Shown piece after piece: positions 13,901 through 24,840 of a DNA stretch of 64,000 bases. The position numbers were made by a program, and so were the translations under genes. The notes beneath the pieces are model-generated. The model saw only the letters and a list, made by a program, of their open reading frames with translations. It ran no database searches and was not told the DNA's origin. How positions within the stretch are numbered: the stretch's first letter is position 1; each line of letters begins with the position of its first letter. The DNA is taken from contig JAZBRI010000008.1 in the NCBI GenBank assembly GCA_036874045.1, positions 4,293,001 through 4,357,000 of the forward strand. Reading direction: 5' to 3'. This DNA is from Cymodocea nodosa. Taxonomy: Eukaryota > Streptophyta > Magnoliopsida > Alismatales > Cymodoceaceae.

Positions 13901-13949
13901 TAATCATATTAGACGAAATCTAGGAATATGCTCTTTACAAGATCTTTAA
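10904..13949 (+). pseudogene. pol of element B, broken
   Basis: Copia polyprotein in the +1 frame relative to gag, beginning just after a CAG that looks like a splice acceptor (10901-10903). Protease: DSGCSKHMTG (about 10945). Integrase zinc domain: WHRRLGH (about 11327) to CNEC; core: HLDLFGP, RSDHGGEF and VERKNR (11515-11840). RT: RLVAQGY, then YVDDIVFG at about 13000. RNase H: SYSDADYAGS, a TSGTCQLLG block and a TTEAEY block (13480-13640), ending GICSLQDL at 13949. Breaks: TAG at 11456, TAA near 11843, TAG near 11895, a stop with a frameshift/deletion near 12570-12600 at the start of RT, and TAA near 13668. Most are CAA, CAG or TGG transitions. All catalytic motifs remain recognisable. Confidence 0.92.
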
Positions 13950-14347
13950 ATATTTTTTTCATCAAGCTCACCATATGGGAGCTTGTTTTTCTACTAACCT
14001 ACTCGTGCAGGATACAGTCAATATCAGTTTTTTCAGAAACTTAGTTTTACAGTCCTCACCTTTTTATATAATGACAAAAAAGGAGAGAAGAATTTGGAAA
14101 TTTGGTCACTTACAGTATTTCTAACAAGCACCGAAAGAGAATCATTAAAAGAGAAGAAAAACTCAACGCACAGATAGGGGGAGAAGTTAGCTCAAAGTCA
14201 GGGGGAGGAATCCCTTCTCGTCAGTATAGTATTGATAAATTCCTGTTTTATTTTTCTCTGTGTGACTAATTGTATAGTAATACACTAGGGAGTGAAATAC
14301 ATGTAAATAAATGTAAAGGTTTTTGTCATTATTAAAAAGGGGGAGAT
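13950..14347 (+). other. Multiple polypurine tracts before the 3' LTR of B
   Basis: Noncoding. Purine runs with GGGGGA occur near 14176 and 14198, another purine run near 14078, and the presumed functional tract AAAAAGGGGGAGAT ends at 14347, directly against the LTR. Several tracts in this position are a described Sirevirus trait. Confidence 0.75.
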
Positions 14348-16062
14348 TGTTAGAACTTGAGTATTTTGATAATGCAAAACCTATGTGAGGAAACATATTG
14401 TATTTCATAGTTAAGTCTATACTGCTTTAGTTCAGAAGGCTGTTAGAACAATTTCCAAGCAGATGAACAAATTGAGAAGGTTCCAGATGATAATACTTTC
14501 AAGTTATAGTAAAATCGGACAGTTACAGGTTCAAGCATCCGAAGAATAAAACAGCAGCAAGACTGTAGGATAGTTAGAAGGATAACTATCCGAATTTTAC
14601 AAAGCCTTCGGAGAGTTATTATATCAGACAATTAAGTTGGTTGAATGATCGGAGAGTTATGGAGTTAACTATCTGAAAGAAAAAGGAAAATCAGAAAGAT
14701 AAAAAGGCTAACTATCTGAAACTTAAGTCATTCAATAAATCACGTGTAGAAACATAGAACGGAAGCTTAAAGGACTTATCGGAGAGTTAGATAACTATCT
14801 GAGTTTTCTTTTCAGAGAGTTAGATAACTATTCGAGTTTTTCGATAAGTTACAGGCATAACTTTCCGGAACTTAAGTCATTTTATTACGCACGTGCAAAA
14901 TGGAGATGCCAGCAGTTGAAAGATTAAAAGAGAAAAATCAGAGAGTTAGTTAACTATCCAAAATCTTAAGAGAATTTCGGTGAGTTATGGTTTAACTCTC
15001 TAAAACTTAAGTTAGTGATTTTCCCACATGTAGAATTCCAGACAGATGTTTAGATGGGTTTTTCGGAGAGTTAGAAAGATAACTATCCGAAATCTCAAGA
15101 GAATTTCGGTGAGTTATGTCTTAACTATCCGAAACTTAAGTTATGTTTTTATGCACGTGCAGTTTTGAAGGAATAGCTGTCAGAGGCTTAAATGAAAGTT
15201 CGGTAAGTTACAATAGTTAACTATCTAAAAATCAGGAGCTCTTTCGGTAAGTTAAATACAAGACTCCGAACACTTAACTTTACACATTAGCAACTTAAAA
15301 TCCTCACGTGACTTAGAGAACAGAACATGAGTGATGAATCGGCAAGTTATGGATGTTTTTCGGTAAGTTATTTATATAACCATCCGAAAGCCTGAGATTT
15401 TCGGAAGGTTATTTACTGAATATCAGACAGAACGGTAACTTACCATATTTAGGTCTGATTATTTACCAAGTACAGCAGAATACATCCGTTGAAAGAAAAA
15501 TATGATCGTTATGCCTTTAGCATATATATGAGGAGTTTAAGAGAAGAAGATACACACAACAGATATAATTTATACAGTGAGCTACACCCCAATTTCAAAT
15601 ACACTCAAGTCTACAAACAGCGAAATATACTCTAAAGACTTATTACAGAAAAAGCTCTGTGCGCCAAACTTTGATTGAAAGATTCAAGCTATTGGTTCAT
15701 GGCTTCAACCTGAAAGCTACATTCAGTTGTTGGTTTGAGTTTTGACCTGAAAACTCTAGTAGTTGGTTTACTGAAGTTTTTACCTGAAAACTTCTGTGTT
15801 GTTGGTTCTTGCTTTGACCTGAAAGCAAGTGTGTAAGTGTTGAAACACTTAGTGAAGCCCAAGTGAATCTTGGGGGTCGACTAGCCATGTTGGTGAACCA
15901 CCTAAAACTTGCTATGTGTTATCTTTCTTTACTACTTTGCATTCGTTTAAATTCATCTCATTTCACTTCTATCTGAATCATTTGTTTCAACAATCAAAAG
16001 AACTTAAAAATTACACACTTTCACCATTCACCCCCCCTCTAGTGAGTCTACCGATCCTAACA
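14348..16062 (+). repeat. 3' LTR of element B
   Basis: 1715 bp, same length and ends as the 5' LTR. The motif palindromes are often better kept here: at 15062-15091 the arms TTCGGAGAGTTA and TAACTATCCGAA flank a 6-base spacer, and at 14779-14802 a similar one has a 2-base spacer. The TATA-like run is at 15521-15530. Confidence 0.93.
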
Positions 16063-18048
16063 CCTTTAACAAGAGAAATTAAGAAAACTTTAGAACCTCC
16101 TGAATAACCAGAAACACTACGGACATACAGTCGAAAAAAGAAGAAGACATTAGAATATTTTGGACTGACTACAGGTGTAGAAGGCATATTGCAGCAAAGA
16201 GAAGAATCATTGAAAAATGGAAAACTATGTTCCATTGTAGAAGCTGGACAGACTTTTGTGTCAGGAATCCCAACAGATGTGACAAATATCGAATTACAAG
16301 CATACACTCTAAGGTATTGTGTCACATTAGTGCATAATATTTCTTTTTATACAATGGACAGTTTTTCACATCTTACTGCAAGCACACATTCTTTTCCTAC
16401 AGAAAGAGAACATGTAGGAAATTTTAATGATACATATACAGATGATATCAATTTTGATGATATTTTTGATGACATAGACATTAGGTCTATGAATTTTTAA
16501 GATATTTCATCTAAAGAAAAATGTATAGATATTCTCCCTCTTACTGTATCTCAGATAGAAACTTTTGATTTTTAGTATAGTTGCTTATACTACAATTTAT
16601 ACATGTGGTTATGTCTGTTACAGTATATAGTATATTTGTTAATAAATGTATATAATCAACAAACTACATAGTTACAAATAGAATATAACACTGCCAATGC
16701 CTCAAATATAGAAATTTCAGAAATACAGAATGAATCTATTATAGAGCATTCTTTCCTATAGAGACAGTTGTTGTATAGATCAATCATAGACATAAATGTT
16801 GCTAATAGATAGATTAATACAAAGAGTGTTGCTACTAATATGTTTCAAGAAGATCAAATAGAGGAATTTCAGTAGATTATTGATATGACAATACCAAATA
16901 TTTCAAACATTTATACTAGCTTTGATGGAAATTCCACCAGTTCTGAACGATCTGAAAATTTAGATGCTACTGATAATTTTGAAAGAAGTCCCCGATCAGA
17001 AAATCATGACAGGAAAATACCTAATCTTGAATAGAATTTAGACAAAAATACATTATTATGGTTCAGAAATAGTTCCTGTTATGAAAAATTTCAGACATAT
17101 AAAATTTTTACAGTTTTATATTCAAGACCAGTTAAGTTTGAAGGGATGACACATATACGAGATATGTTTGAATTTCAAGGCTTGTTGACTCTACTTCCAC
17201 AACAGTTAGGCCATCTTGTTATACCAGAACTTATAAGTTGTTTTTACTCAAACTTAATAGTGGAAAAAGGTATTCCTGTTTCCAATATACAAGACTACGA
17301 TATATATTTAACTCCACAATTACTTTATCAAGTACTTGGTCTGAAAAATGAAGGAGTTAAATTATCAGAAAGAAAACAGGTTTATTAGTTGGGATGGGAC
17401 ATTAAAAGTTTAGCCAAAGATCTAACTGCCAACAATCGAATGAGATTACTAAATGATTTAAATGGCCAAGCACGCTTTATTGCAAAAATATTGCATGCTT
17501 CATTCTTTCAGAGGTTTGGTTATGGTGTAGAAGTTGGCAAATGTTGTCTTTATACTACATATGCATTAATTAACCATATACAGGTGAATTGGTATGATAT
17601 TTTTGTTTCTCATATCTTACATTTGCAAAGTAAATTATTTTATGGTGATGCGATTTTAAGAATTGTGGCAAGTCAAACAGATATTACACCTTGGCCATAG
17701 AAAAAATTAAAGTCAAGATCTTTCTCTACAAAGGAACTACAAAAATACCAGGAAGTAGATACACCTGTAATTCAACAACAACAACAACAACAACAACAAG
17801 ATCAACAAACTCAGTCACAACAGCAACAACAACAATCGACACAATTTTTAGAACAACAGCAACATACAGATACAAATACAAGTATACATACAGACATAAA
17901 TACAGAATTTTTACAGCAACCATCACAAGTTTCACAAAATGATTTAGATCAAGCAGTAATTGATCAAATAAACAGAGTAAGTATAGAAATTGCAAGGCAA
18001 ATTTTAGATACTCAGATCAATATTTTTCGAAGACAAAGAGGCCTGTGA
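16063..18048 (+). pseudogene. Third ORF of element A1, 3' part, with FYxNL-type domain
   Basis: Continues the ORF begun at 6987. After several stops (first near 16105) it resumes in recognisable form at about 17040-17700: a YSRPV-GM-IRD-FEFQGLL segment, then FYSNL, a SNI-x-TPQLL-LGLKNEG segment and a NHIQVNW-IF-S segment. A closely similar but separate copy lies at 54180-54760 in element F. The pattern resembles a domain listed as putative plant transposon protein, typified by FYANL; that match is from memory. The tail is glutamine-rich with a run of nine Q at about 17775-17800, and the last 40 residues look helical, ending in TGA at 18046. The role is unknown; with its first half the ORF would be about 850 codons. 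Confidence 0.65.
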
Positions 18049-18264
18049 TTATAAAAATTATGATTGTTACCAAAAATTATTTATGTACAGAAATCGCAAT
18101 ATGTAAACTGTTTACTGCACTTAATGCTCATGTGATTATCTTTGACAATTTATGTTTAACAGTTTATGCTTAATCCACAAAAGTGATACATGTTTAAAAA
18201 TATCTTTTTGAACGATATGTACTTAGTACATTTTTTCTTCCTTACATTTTATTTACTTTTTTAT

Positions 18265-18334
18265 AATGCCAAAAAGGAGGAGGAGATAGATTATTTGACT
18301 TATTAGGTTTTGACATCATCAAAAAGGGGGAGAT
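18265..18334 (+). other. Polypurine tracts of A1
   Basis: An AAAAAGGAGGAGGAGATAG run near 18270 and AAAAAGGGGGAGAT at 18321-18334, the latter directly abutting the LTR start. It primes plus-strand DNA synthesis in the family. Confidence 0.8.
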
Positions 18335-19568
18335 TGTTAGGAATTTTGTTTTGATGATATATGCTTTATTAAAGTTTTTAAATAAGTCTAAATAATATTC
18401 TCTAAGTATAATTCTCACGTAATTAAATGTTAACAGGTTATTAGAAAGTTTCATTTTTATTTCAGATAGTTAAAGTTTTTGAATAGTTAGAATTTCGATA
18501 GTTAAACTTTTGGATAGTTAACGTTTCATTTTTGTCGAACAGTTTATGTTAAAAACTCATATAGTTAAGTTATCTGCACGTATGTTTTTTGTTTTAAGTT
18601 GTCACGTGTTTTCCATGTACATTCGGTAATGAAAATCAAATAGTTAGATAATTGTTCGAGTTTTTATACGCATGGATAGATAACTATTCGAGTTTTATAA
18701 AAGGACTAACGAATAGATAAGTTTGCTATGTTTAGTCACATGTTTTGTAAGTGCAAAAACTCGAAGAGTTACAGATAAGTGTTTGAGTTTTTACAAGATT
18801 TAAAGTACAAGTGTTTGACTAAATCGAAGAGTTAGAAGATATTCTACAAGACTCCATGAAGATAAAGTTTTGGTGAATCTATGAGTGGAGATTGTGGAAA
18901 TTCAAAATGATAGTGGAGAAAGTGGAAACTCAAAAAGATAGTAATTTGGATTAAAGAAAAAATTAGTACGTGGATTATGGATTATAGATTATAGATTAAG
19001 TGGATGAACATGCTGAACGTGAAGACATAGTTCGACTACTAATAGAGAGTATGAGCTACATTACAAAATAAGATCTCAATCTCAAAAACCAAGTCTGAAT
19101 ATTCAATCCAGATCCCTAACTAAAAAGTTAAGTTTGAATATTCATATCTAGAAAATTTCTCCAACATTAGAAGAAGTTCGAAATTCCAAGCAATTTCAAA
19201 AAAGGAGCAGCAAACGTAAGAAATTTGGAAATTCGACAACTAGAGAATAAGAGATACAAAAGCTGAGCAAAAAGAAGGAAATGAACTATGTGCATAAAGA
19301 TCAGGTTTTATACAATTCAAAATTAGTTTTGAATGAGAACTTCATTTTTCTATTTGAATTGTATATCGAACATTACTGTATCACGAACATTACTGTATCA
19401 AAACCGTCAAGAAGGGAATTAAGCTAAAAAGATATTGTAAATTCTGTCTTTAAAGTTTATAAAGAATAGAATTTCATTTACGAGTGTTTTGTGCTCTTGT
19501 TTTATCCACTGGTAATTTAATTACTAAAGACACAATTCACCCCCCTCTTGTGATACAACAATCCTATA
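18335..19568 (+). repeat. 3' LTR of element A1
   Basis: 1234 bp, starts TGTTAGGAATTTTG and ends CCTATA (a changed CCTACA). About the first 500 bases carry many copies of the A-type motif (gATAGTTA and CTCGAA/AGTTA forms) and CACGTG near 18602. It is alignable along its length with the A2 LTR at 55580-56825. Confidence 0.9.
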
Positions 19569-19877
19569 GAATGACTAATTGACAATATAATTCAGTAAGC
19601 ACACAATAAAAGATAATGCACATAGGGATTTTAGGTGGTTCACCACTAATGACTAGTCCACCCCCAAGGGATACTTGAGCTTCACTAAGCTTCTAAACTG
19701 CCTTTTAGATACTTAAGCCTATAACTGTCTGATTTTCTTGTAACTCTATAGCGGCAATTTCTGAACTACCTGTATCTATTTATTTGCCTCTTGATTTTTG
19801 CTGAACTATCTTAACTGTGAAATACAATTTGATTCCTCACATTGACTTTTGTATTATCAAAATTTAGAGGTCCTTTC
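19569..19877 (-). repeat. Reversed, internally deleted B-like LTR fragment
   Basis: Reads as the reverse complement of family-B LTR ends. A GGTGGTTCACCACTAATGAC-type stretch with ACTAGTCCACCCCCAAG matches the B 3' portion, and near 19815-19870 the complement of the B LTR start (CTTAACTGTGAAATACAA, TTATCAAAA) follows directly. The middle is missing. The left end abuts the A1 LTR exactly and the right end abuts the C-family LTR. Confidence 0.7.
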
Positions 19878-22182
19878 ATTATGCACATGGTGAAATTAAA
19901 GTTTACGAATGTTATATTGTATCACGTGAGTTGCACATGTTTAACTCGTTAAGTTAACATAATTGTATGTATTGAGTTGCTATATTAAACACTAACGCAA
20001 CACATTAAGTTAGCGTTATAAACTTAAAGTTATTATTATTGCACGTGGTAAATACTTTATTGTTTAAAACATTTATTTACTAGCTCAGTAAGTTATCAAA
20101 GGATTTTCAGATACTTTGAAAATTTAACCATCTGATATTTAAACACTTTTTGGTGAATTAGCATCTAACCTTCCAAAAGACAGTTTAACTAGTTCGTTGA
20201 GTTATCAATACATATCACATGATTTGGCACATGAAGAACTCGTTAAGTTAGATATGTTAAGTTATAAATCTACTTGTTTTACTCGTTTAGTTAACATTAA
20301 CACAATGACTTGTTATTACACTTAATGGAAAATTTTTGGACGAGAAAGTTTATTTTGTAGGAAATTTTTCAAAGATCCAAGATTGATAATTAAGGAAAAT
20401 TCAAAGAGGAAAATATGGGATAGAACATGTGTATTTCAATGAAGGAAAAAGAGAAGACGTAAAAAGTGGAAAACTGATTATAGTTAAACGTAAAGGATAT
20501 GCATGATATGAAGATACAATATAAAAGGCATAAAATTCTCATTTATCAATTATCCCTACTATTTTTGTTTTGATATGAGCATGAAAATGGGCGAAAGGTG
20601 AAATGTAAAGTAATCTCAGTCGATAGTAAATACTTCCGTCACTACATGCGACGCAATTACACCATTGAAAATTAAACCACTTACAATTCTGTCTCCTCTC
20701 CCTATAGAATCGCGAGTCCAGAATTGCAAAATGATCTCTTCAGCATACAAGCATCAACCCGAAACCAAGGCTAGAAGCTTTACGATTTCCTGAGATATGA
20801 GTCAGCACTTAGTGAAAATGGCTTCCCTTCCCGTGACACGATCACTCCTTACAATGGTTGTTAGACACTGTGTTTGGCTCGAAATCGACCTGACATCAGG
20901 AAAGTATCCTCACAAACCTTCAATGGTTGGTGATTATGGTGGTGGTGGAGATGGTTGGTGTGGTACTTCAGAGAATTGCCGACGTTGCCTGCAGAAAGCT
21001 CGGTGATCCTCCTCTACACACACAGGCCACACCCATCGGCCACCCCCCCGCTACTTTTTTTCTTCTTTTCTTTTATATTTCTTCAGTGGTAACTACTTCT
21101 GCTTGAATGATCGGTTGGATTTCCTTCATTCATATCAACGACAATGATTTCTTCTTCCTTCGACGAGTGAATTCCTACATGATACGTGCAATCGTGGTTT
21201 TTTTTCTTCCAACTATATAGATGCATTTCGAATAGTTAGAGATAACTCACCGAAAATCTACTTAAGTCATTCTTCTAGAACATGACATGTGTCATCAATA
21301 GTTTTATAATAAAAGGAGATTTCGGAGAGTTACATATATAATTATCCGATGTCCAACTACAATTTCGGATAGTTAGAGATAACTCACCAAAAGTTCACTT
21401 AAGTCATGCATTATGGTTTCGACATGTGTACTTCAGGAAATAATAAAATATTCTTTTAAAACATAACTGTTCGGTAATTTAAACATAACTTTTCGATACA
21501 TTAAGCATAACTGTTCAGTATGTTAAACATAAATATCCGAAATAACAAAAAATTCGGATACTTAAGAATTTCACAGCCTGCAATTTATCGACAGTTTAGA
21601 AATGCACTAAATTAACATTAATTCCCCGAAATTAAGCAGATTCTTTCATTAAAGCATATAACAGTGCACTTATAACAAAATAACTTAATTCTCATATGAT
21701 AAGCTAAATATTATGCAATTAACCATCATTTAACCGTTAATATTATGCACTTTTTCATTCTAAACACCTACACATCAAACAAAATATATTTTCAGGGATC
21801 AAAACATCTCTCCAAGGAAAAGCTCTCAAATAGAAGAAAATTCGATGAAGAAGAGAAAGTCAAATATTTGTCACTAAAGAATTGTAAAAGAATAAGAAGA
21901 AGAAGAAGAAAAATCTCAAATAGGGAGAAATGTTTTAAATTCCGCAAATTAATTTTCTCTATTTGTAGTTATGAAATTGATTAGATGAAACATGGTATCA
22001 TTATATAATTGCATTTACAATTTCTAAGGAGAATTAAATTATATATTATAATTAGAACCTTGAATAAAATGATTTGATTAAAATAGTGTCTTGGCTTATT
22101 TTTAATTTTGAAGTTTCAATTATAATTGAAAATGTTGAAAAACACAATTCACCATCCTCTTGTGTAGCCATTTGATCTTACA
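19878..22182 (+). repeat. C-family copia LTR, 5'-truncated, interrupted by a gypsy LTR segment
   Basis: Matches the C LTR at 52316-53922 from about its base 430 onward: the TTACGAATGTTATATTGTATC stretch, the TAACTCGTTAAGTTAAC motifs, and TATAAAAGGCATA near 20522. It breaks at 20559 and resumes at 21767, running to the LTR end near 22182 (TGTAGCC, then GATCTTACA). The interrupting piece is listed separately. Confidence 0.75.
20560..21766 (-). repeat. Reversed Athila-like gypsy LTR segment with CCTAC target duplication
   Basis: In reverse complement it starts TGTTTAGAATGAAAAAGTGC, the same start as the gypsy LTR at 46910 going left. It is flanked by CCTAC on both sides (20555-20559 and 21767-21771), and the uninterrupted site is seen in the C LTR near 53435. 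It ends about 680 bp before the point where the G2 and G3 LTRs meet their primer sites. It contains B-like palindromes (TTCGGATAGTTA, short spacer, TAACTC near 21365). The 69-codon reading frame at 20797-21006 is not considered a gene. Confidence 0.72.
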
Positions 22183-24290
22183 ATAAGTGATTAGAATAAG
22201 ATTTAACAAGTACTTTACCTTTTTCCTATGGATAAACCTATATTTGCATGCTATTACTTTAGATACCATACACTTGCAGTGAAATTTAAAATATAACAAA
22301 TAACCTACTACACTCCAACTTGTGCAACTTTATCTTCCACCCTTTTAGTATTTGTGGTAGACATGGATGACTAAGAATTTATTCTAATATCATACAAGAA
22401 ACAACAAAATAACAATACACATATTTCAAAACAACATATATCTTATAAATATTTCAAAACATTATATAATAAATTCCTACAAAAAACAAGATAATATGTG
22501 TACATAATATAACATGACACAAATAATCCAAGCATAATATAAATATGTTCCTAAGCAACACATAATATACTTCATAATTAATTTATTTGTGACATTTGAT
22601 TTTTATATCTAATGTGCATTATAAACAAGTAGACATTATTGAGGTTAATAATCTTTGAAAAACAATAACAAATGATGACTCATTTTTTCTTTAATAATTA
22701 ACAAAATTAGTCTACTAAATACTTCAACTAATTTATATAAAATTATTAAAATACAACCCATTGTGAGTTGGCAAGCAACATACATATGCCAGGTGTAGTT
22801 TTAAATTGAATCCACCCAAGATTTTATATATAGACATGAATTCACTCAATAATTATAATTGTCGGGTGAATTCACCCGACAATTATATATAGACATGAAT
22901 TATTGATAGTAATTCCATAGGAGATGTTTCTAATATTCTGTCAGGATTTTTTGTGGGGTTTCATATTTTTCACAAACTTCCACTAATATTTCCAATGTAA
23001 TCTAGTTTGTGCCAATTTTATAAAGGTCTCTAACATAACTTCGACTTCCACGGTTCCACCAATATATCATCATCATAATCTAGCATGTGTTAATTTTTCA
23101 AAGGAATTTGGCATGTCATCAATGTTGAATATCATACGTATGAGGCCCTGAGTAATTGAAGACAATACCTCAAGAAATAGGAAAACAACTATTAAAACAA
23201 AACGAAGCTTAAACTTTTGAAGTATACAACAAAGGTAAGAGGTGTGCTAAGAAGGTATGCATTCATAAGGTTAAAAAACATGGGTATTTACAGCTAAAGT
23301 GATCAAAACCCCATGCTATGTGCACCAATGGGTTCCTCTTTTTTTTCATAGACATGGGTTTCTTCTGCCTCTCGTAGTTTTTAGATTATTTTTCTAGTTA
23401 AATTTAGATTGATCTTTCAATTCATGGAAAAATACAAGTACTAGAACTTACATTTGGAATCATATATATTTTATGCATACCTAAACTCATCGGTTCTCCT
23501 AACAAACCTTTGATAAAATGAAAATGTCATCATAGTTTCATAGAGAATCATTTTGAAAAGAGTACATGGCATTTACCAAAAGATCGACTAGAACATTTTG
23601 AAAATGTCGTCACAATTTCATAAATAAATTGAATAAATATTATCAACTAAACCATAACATGGCTAGAATATTTACCAACACACGGCGAACACACATGAAC
23701 ATTTACCAACAACATTTATCATAATTATTGGGGTTTTGAATAATCAAAATTATTAACTTGGATCGATTGGATAGGTGTATAAATGATATTTGTGCATATT
23801 TTTATATGATAATTCATGCATTCTATGTACTTAAACTCAAGTTATATGCACTTATACAAGAAAATACATGTTAATCATATTTTTATGACATTGCATGGAT
23901 ATGTGCACAAATGCACCTCTTTAATGTAATTTTCACGAAATATACTAGATGTTCATATGCTTGAATGTATGATTTAATAATTCTTAGGTCAAGAAAGAGA
24001 TTTTAAAGGTCATTAAGGTATTGAAATAATTTGATATGCCCACATATATTTTATACACTATGGTTATGAACTTGTAAACATTAAATGCAATAATGTGACA
24101 TTGGTTATGAATAATTTTAAATACATGTTACTAATTGATTCATTCATGGATGAACTTACATTTCACATTTGCAAACATGTTAAAATGAATGTTACATACC
24201 TTAGAAATAAATATATTTCAAGTTCATAACTAAAGTTATTTTTGGCATGTATTACTAACATTACATGCATGACTTAAATGGGTTTGATTA
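22183..24290. other. AT-rich intergenic DNA
   Basis: No gene or clear element recognised. It holds the palindrome listed at 22854-22887 and a duplicated ATATATAGACATGAATT (about 22826 and 22885). The part from about 23720 may be the upstream half of the TATA-bearing unit that follows. Confidence 0.5.
22854..22887. repeat. Perfect palindrome
   Basis: The half-arm AATTGTCGGGTGAA (22857-22870) is followed without spacer by its exact complement (22871-22884), and three more AT pairs extend it on each side. The centre is an EcoRI-type GAATTC. It could extrude a cruciform or be a relic of transposon ends. Confidence 0.85.
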
Positions 24291-24352
24291 TAGGTGAATG
24301 AGAGCTCTTAGATCAAGCCTTAGGATCATCAATCTTTGATGATCAAAATCTC

Positions 24353-24840
24353 TATAAATAGGCCTTGTATCCCACAAGTTTTCTCCCCTCTCCCAACTCC
24401 AATATTCAGAATTCCCCTTGATGCTCCAAGCAAGGTGAAGGAAGAGCTCCCCTCTTGGCATCTTCTCCAAACGTCTCTTGGAGGTAAGGTTCTTCTTCTT
24501 CTTGTCTTCTCCAATACTTCATTCGGCATTCTACATCTTGAGGAGGTGAATTGTTGCTACAAATCCTCTCTTGTTGGTGTTAAATCTGTGGATGAAGCTC
24601 CATTGGAGATACACTTGAAGGTGTGGAAACTTGCATCCAAGAGAGCTCTTCAATTGTTCTACACGTTGTTGTATTCCCTTCGGCATTAGACCTCCAATCC
24701 ATGGAGGGAACAAGCAGCTTTGGACATGGAGAATTGCTGGAGAAGGTAACCATCTCAAGTGGTATGAAGTAGGGAGGTGATGTCCCTTGTGCTCAAGCCA
24801 TTGGAGGTGTGATCTTAAGGTAATAGGAGTAGACATTTGA
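24353..24840 (+). promoter_or_regulatory. TATA box and leader-like transcribed sequence, possibly an LTR or lncRNA
   Basis: CTATAAATAGG (TATAAATA at 24353-24360) is followed about 30 bases on by a pyrimidine-rich start (CCCCTCTCCCAACTCC) and by GC-richer sequence with a strong splice-donor-like GGAGGTAAGG (about 24479-24489). A frame of 117 codons (24336-24689) starts upstream of the expected transcript start and overlaps open frames on the other strand, so I do not call it coding. It may be a retrotransposon LTR promoter or a noncoding transcript; I cannot separate these. Confidence 0.4.

Larger units (their letters stand above)
7580..16062 (+). mobile_element. Complete copia element B (Sirevirus-like), inserted in A1
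   Basis: An 8483-bp element bounded by two LTRs of equal length (1715 bp each). It has a perfect TGGTATCAGAGC primer site, gag, pol and several purine tracts before the 3' LTR. The flanks are ACTTT (7575-7579) and CCTTT (16063-16067), a 5-bp duplication with one difference. The LTRs differ at scattered sites, mostly transitions, so this is a fairly young insertion, younger than A1. It has no third ORF between pol and the 3' LTR (only about 400 bp). gag and pol hold nonsense changes, so this copy is defective. Confidence 0.93.
1..19568 (+). mobile_element. Copia element A1 (Sirevirus-like), nested
   Basis: A Ty1/copia LTR retrotransposon whose 5' LTR is cut by the window start. Order: LTR tail, primer binding site, gag, pol (protease-integrase-RT-RNase H, the copia order), a long noncoding stretch, a third ORF, polypurine tracts and a 3' LTR. 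The third ORF is interrupted by element B (7580-16062). A gag motif resembling ANVCFMA, several polypurine tracts and an ORF after pol point to the Sirevirus (SIRE/Maximus) branch; that assignment is by family resemblance. All ORFs carry stops, so this copy cannot move on its own. The base run after the 3' LTR is GAATG; the same five bases just upstream of the missing 5' LTR would confirm the target duplication. Confidence 0.88.

Noticed and set aside
17726-17995. Minus-strand frame rich in valine and tyrosine
   Set aside because: Antisense of the glutamine-rich tail of the A1 third ORF.
6987-18048. Calling the third ORF an envelope gene
   Set aside because: No signal peptide, membrane segment or furin-like site seen; a match to another such ORF explains it better.
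20797-21006. 69-codon frame, with a counterpart at 59369-59566 on the other orientation
   Set aside because: Lies within gypsy LTR sequence and is not conserved as a protein between the LTR copies.
24336-24689. 117-codon frame after the TATA box
   Set aside because: Its start lies upstream of the expected transcript start, the opposite strand is equally open, and no domain is recognised.
23700-24840. Integrated pararetrovirus promoter
   Set aside because: No coat, movement or RT sequence of that family nearby; a TATA box alone is not enough.
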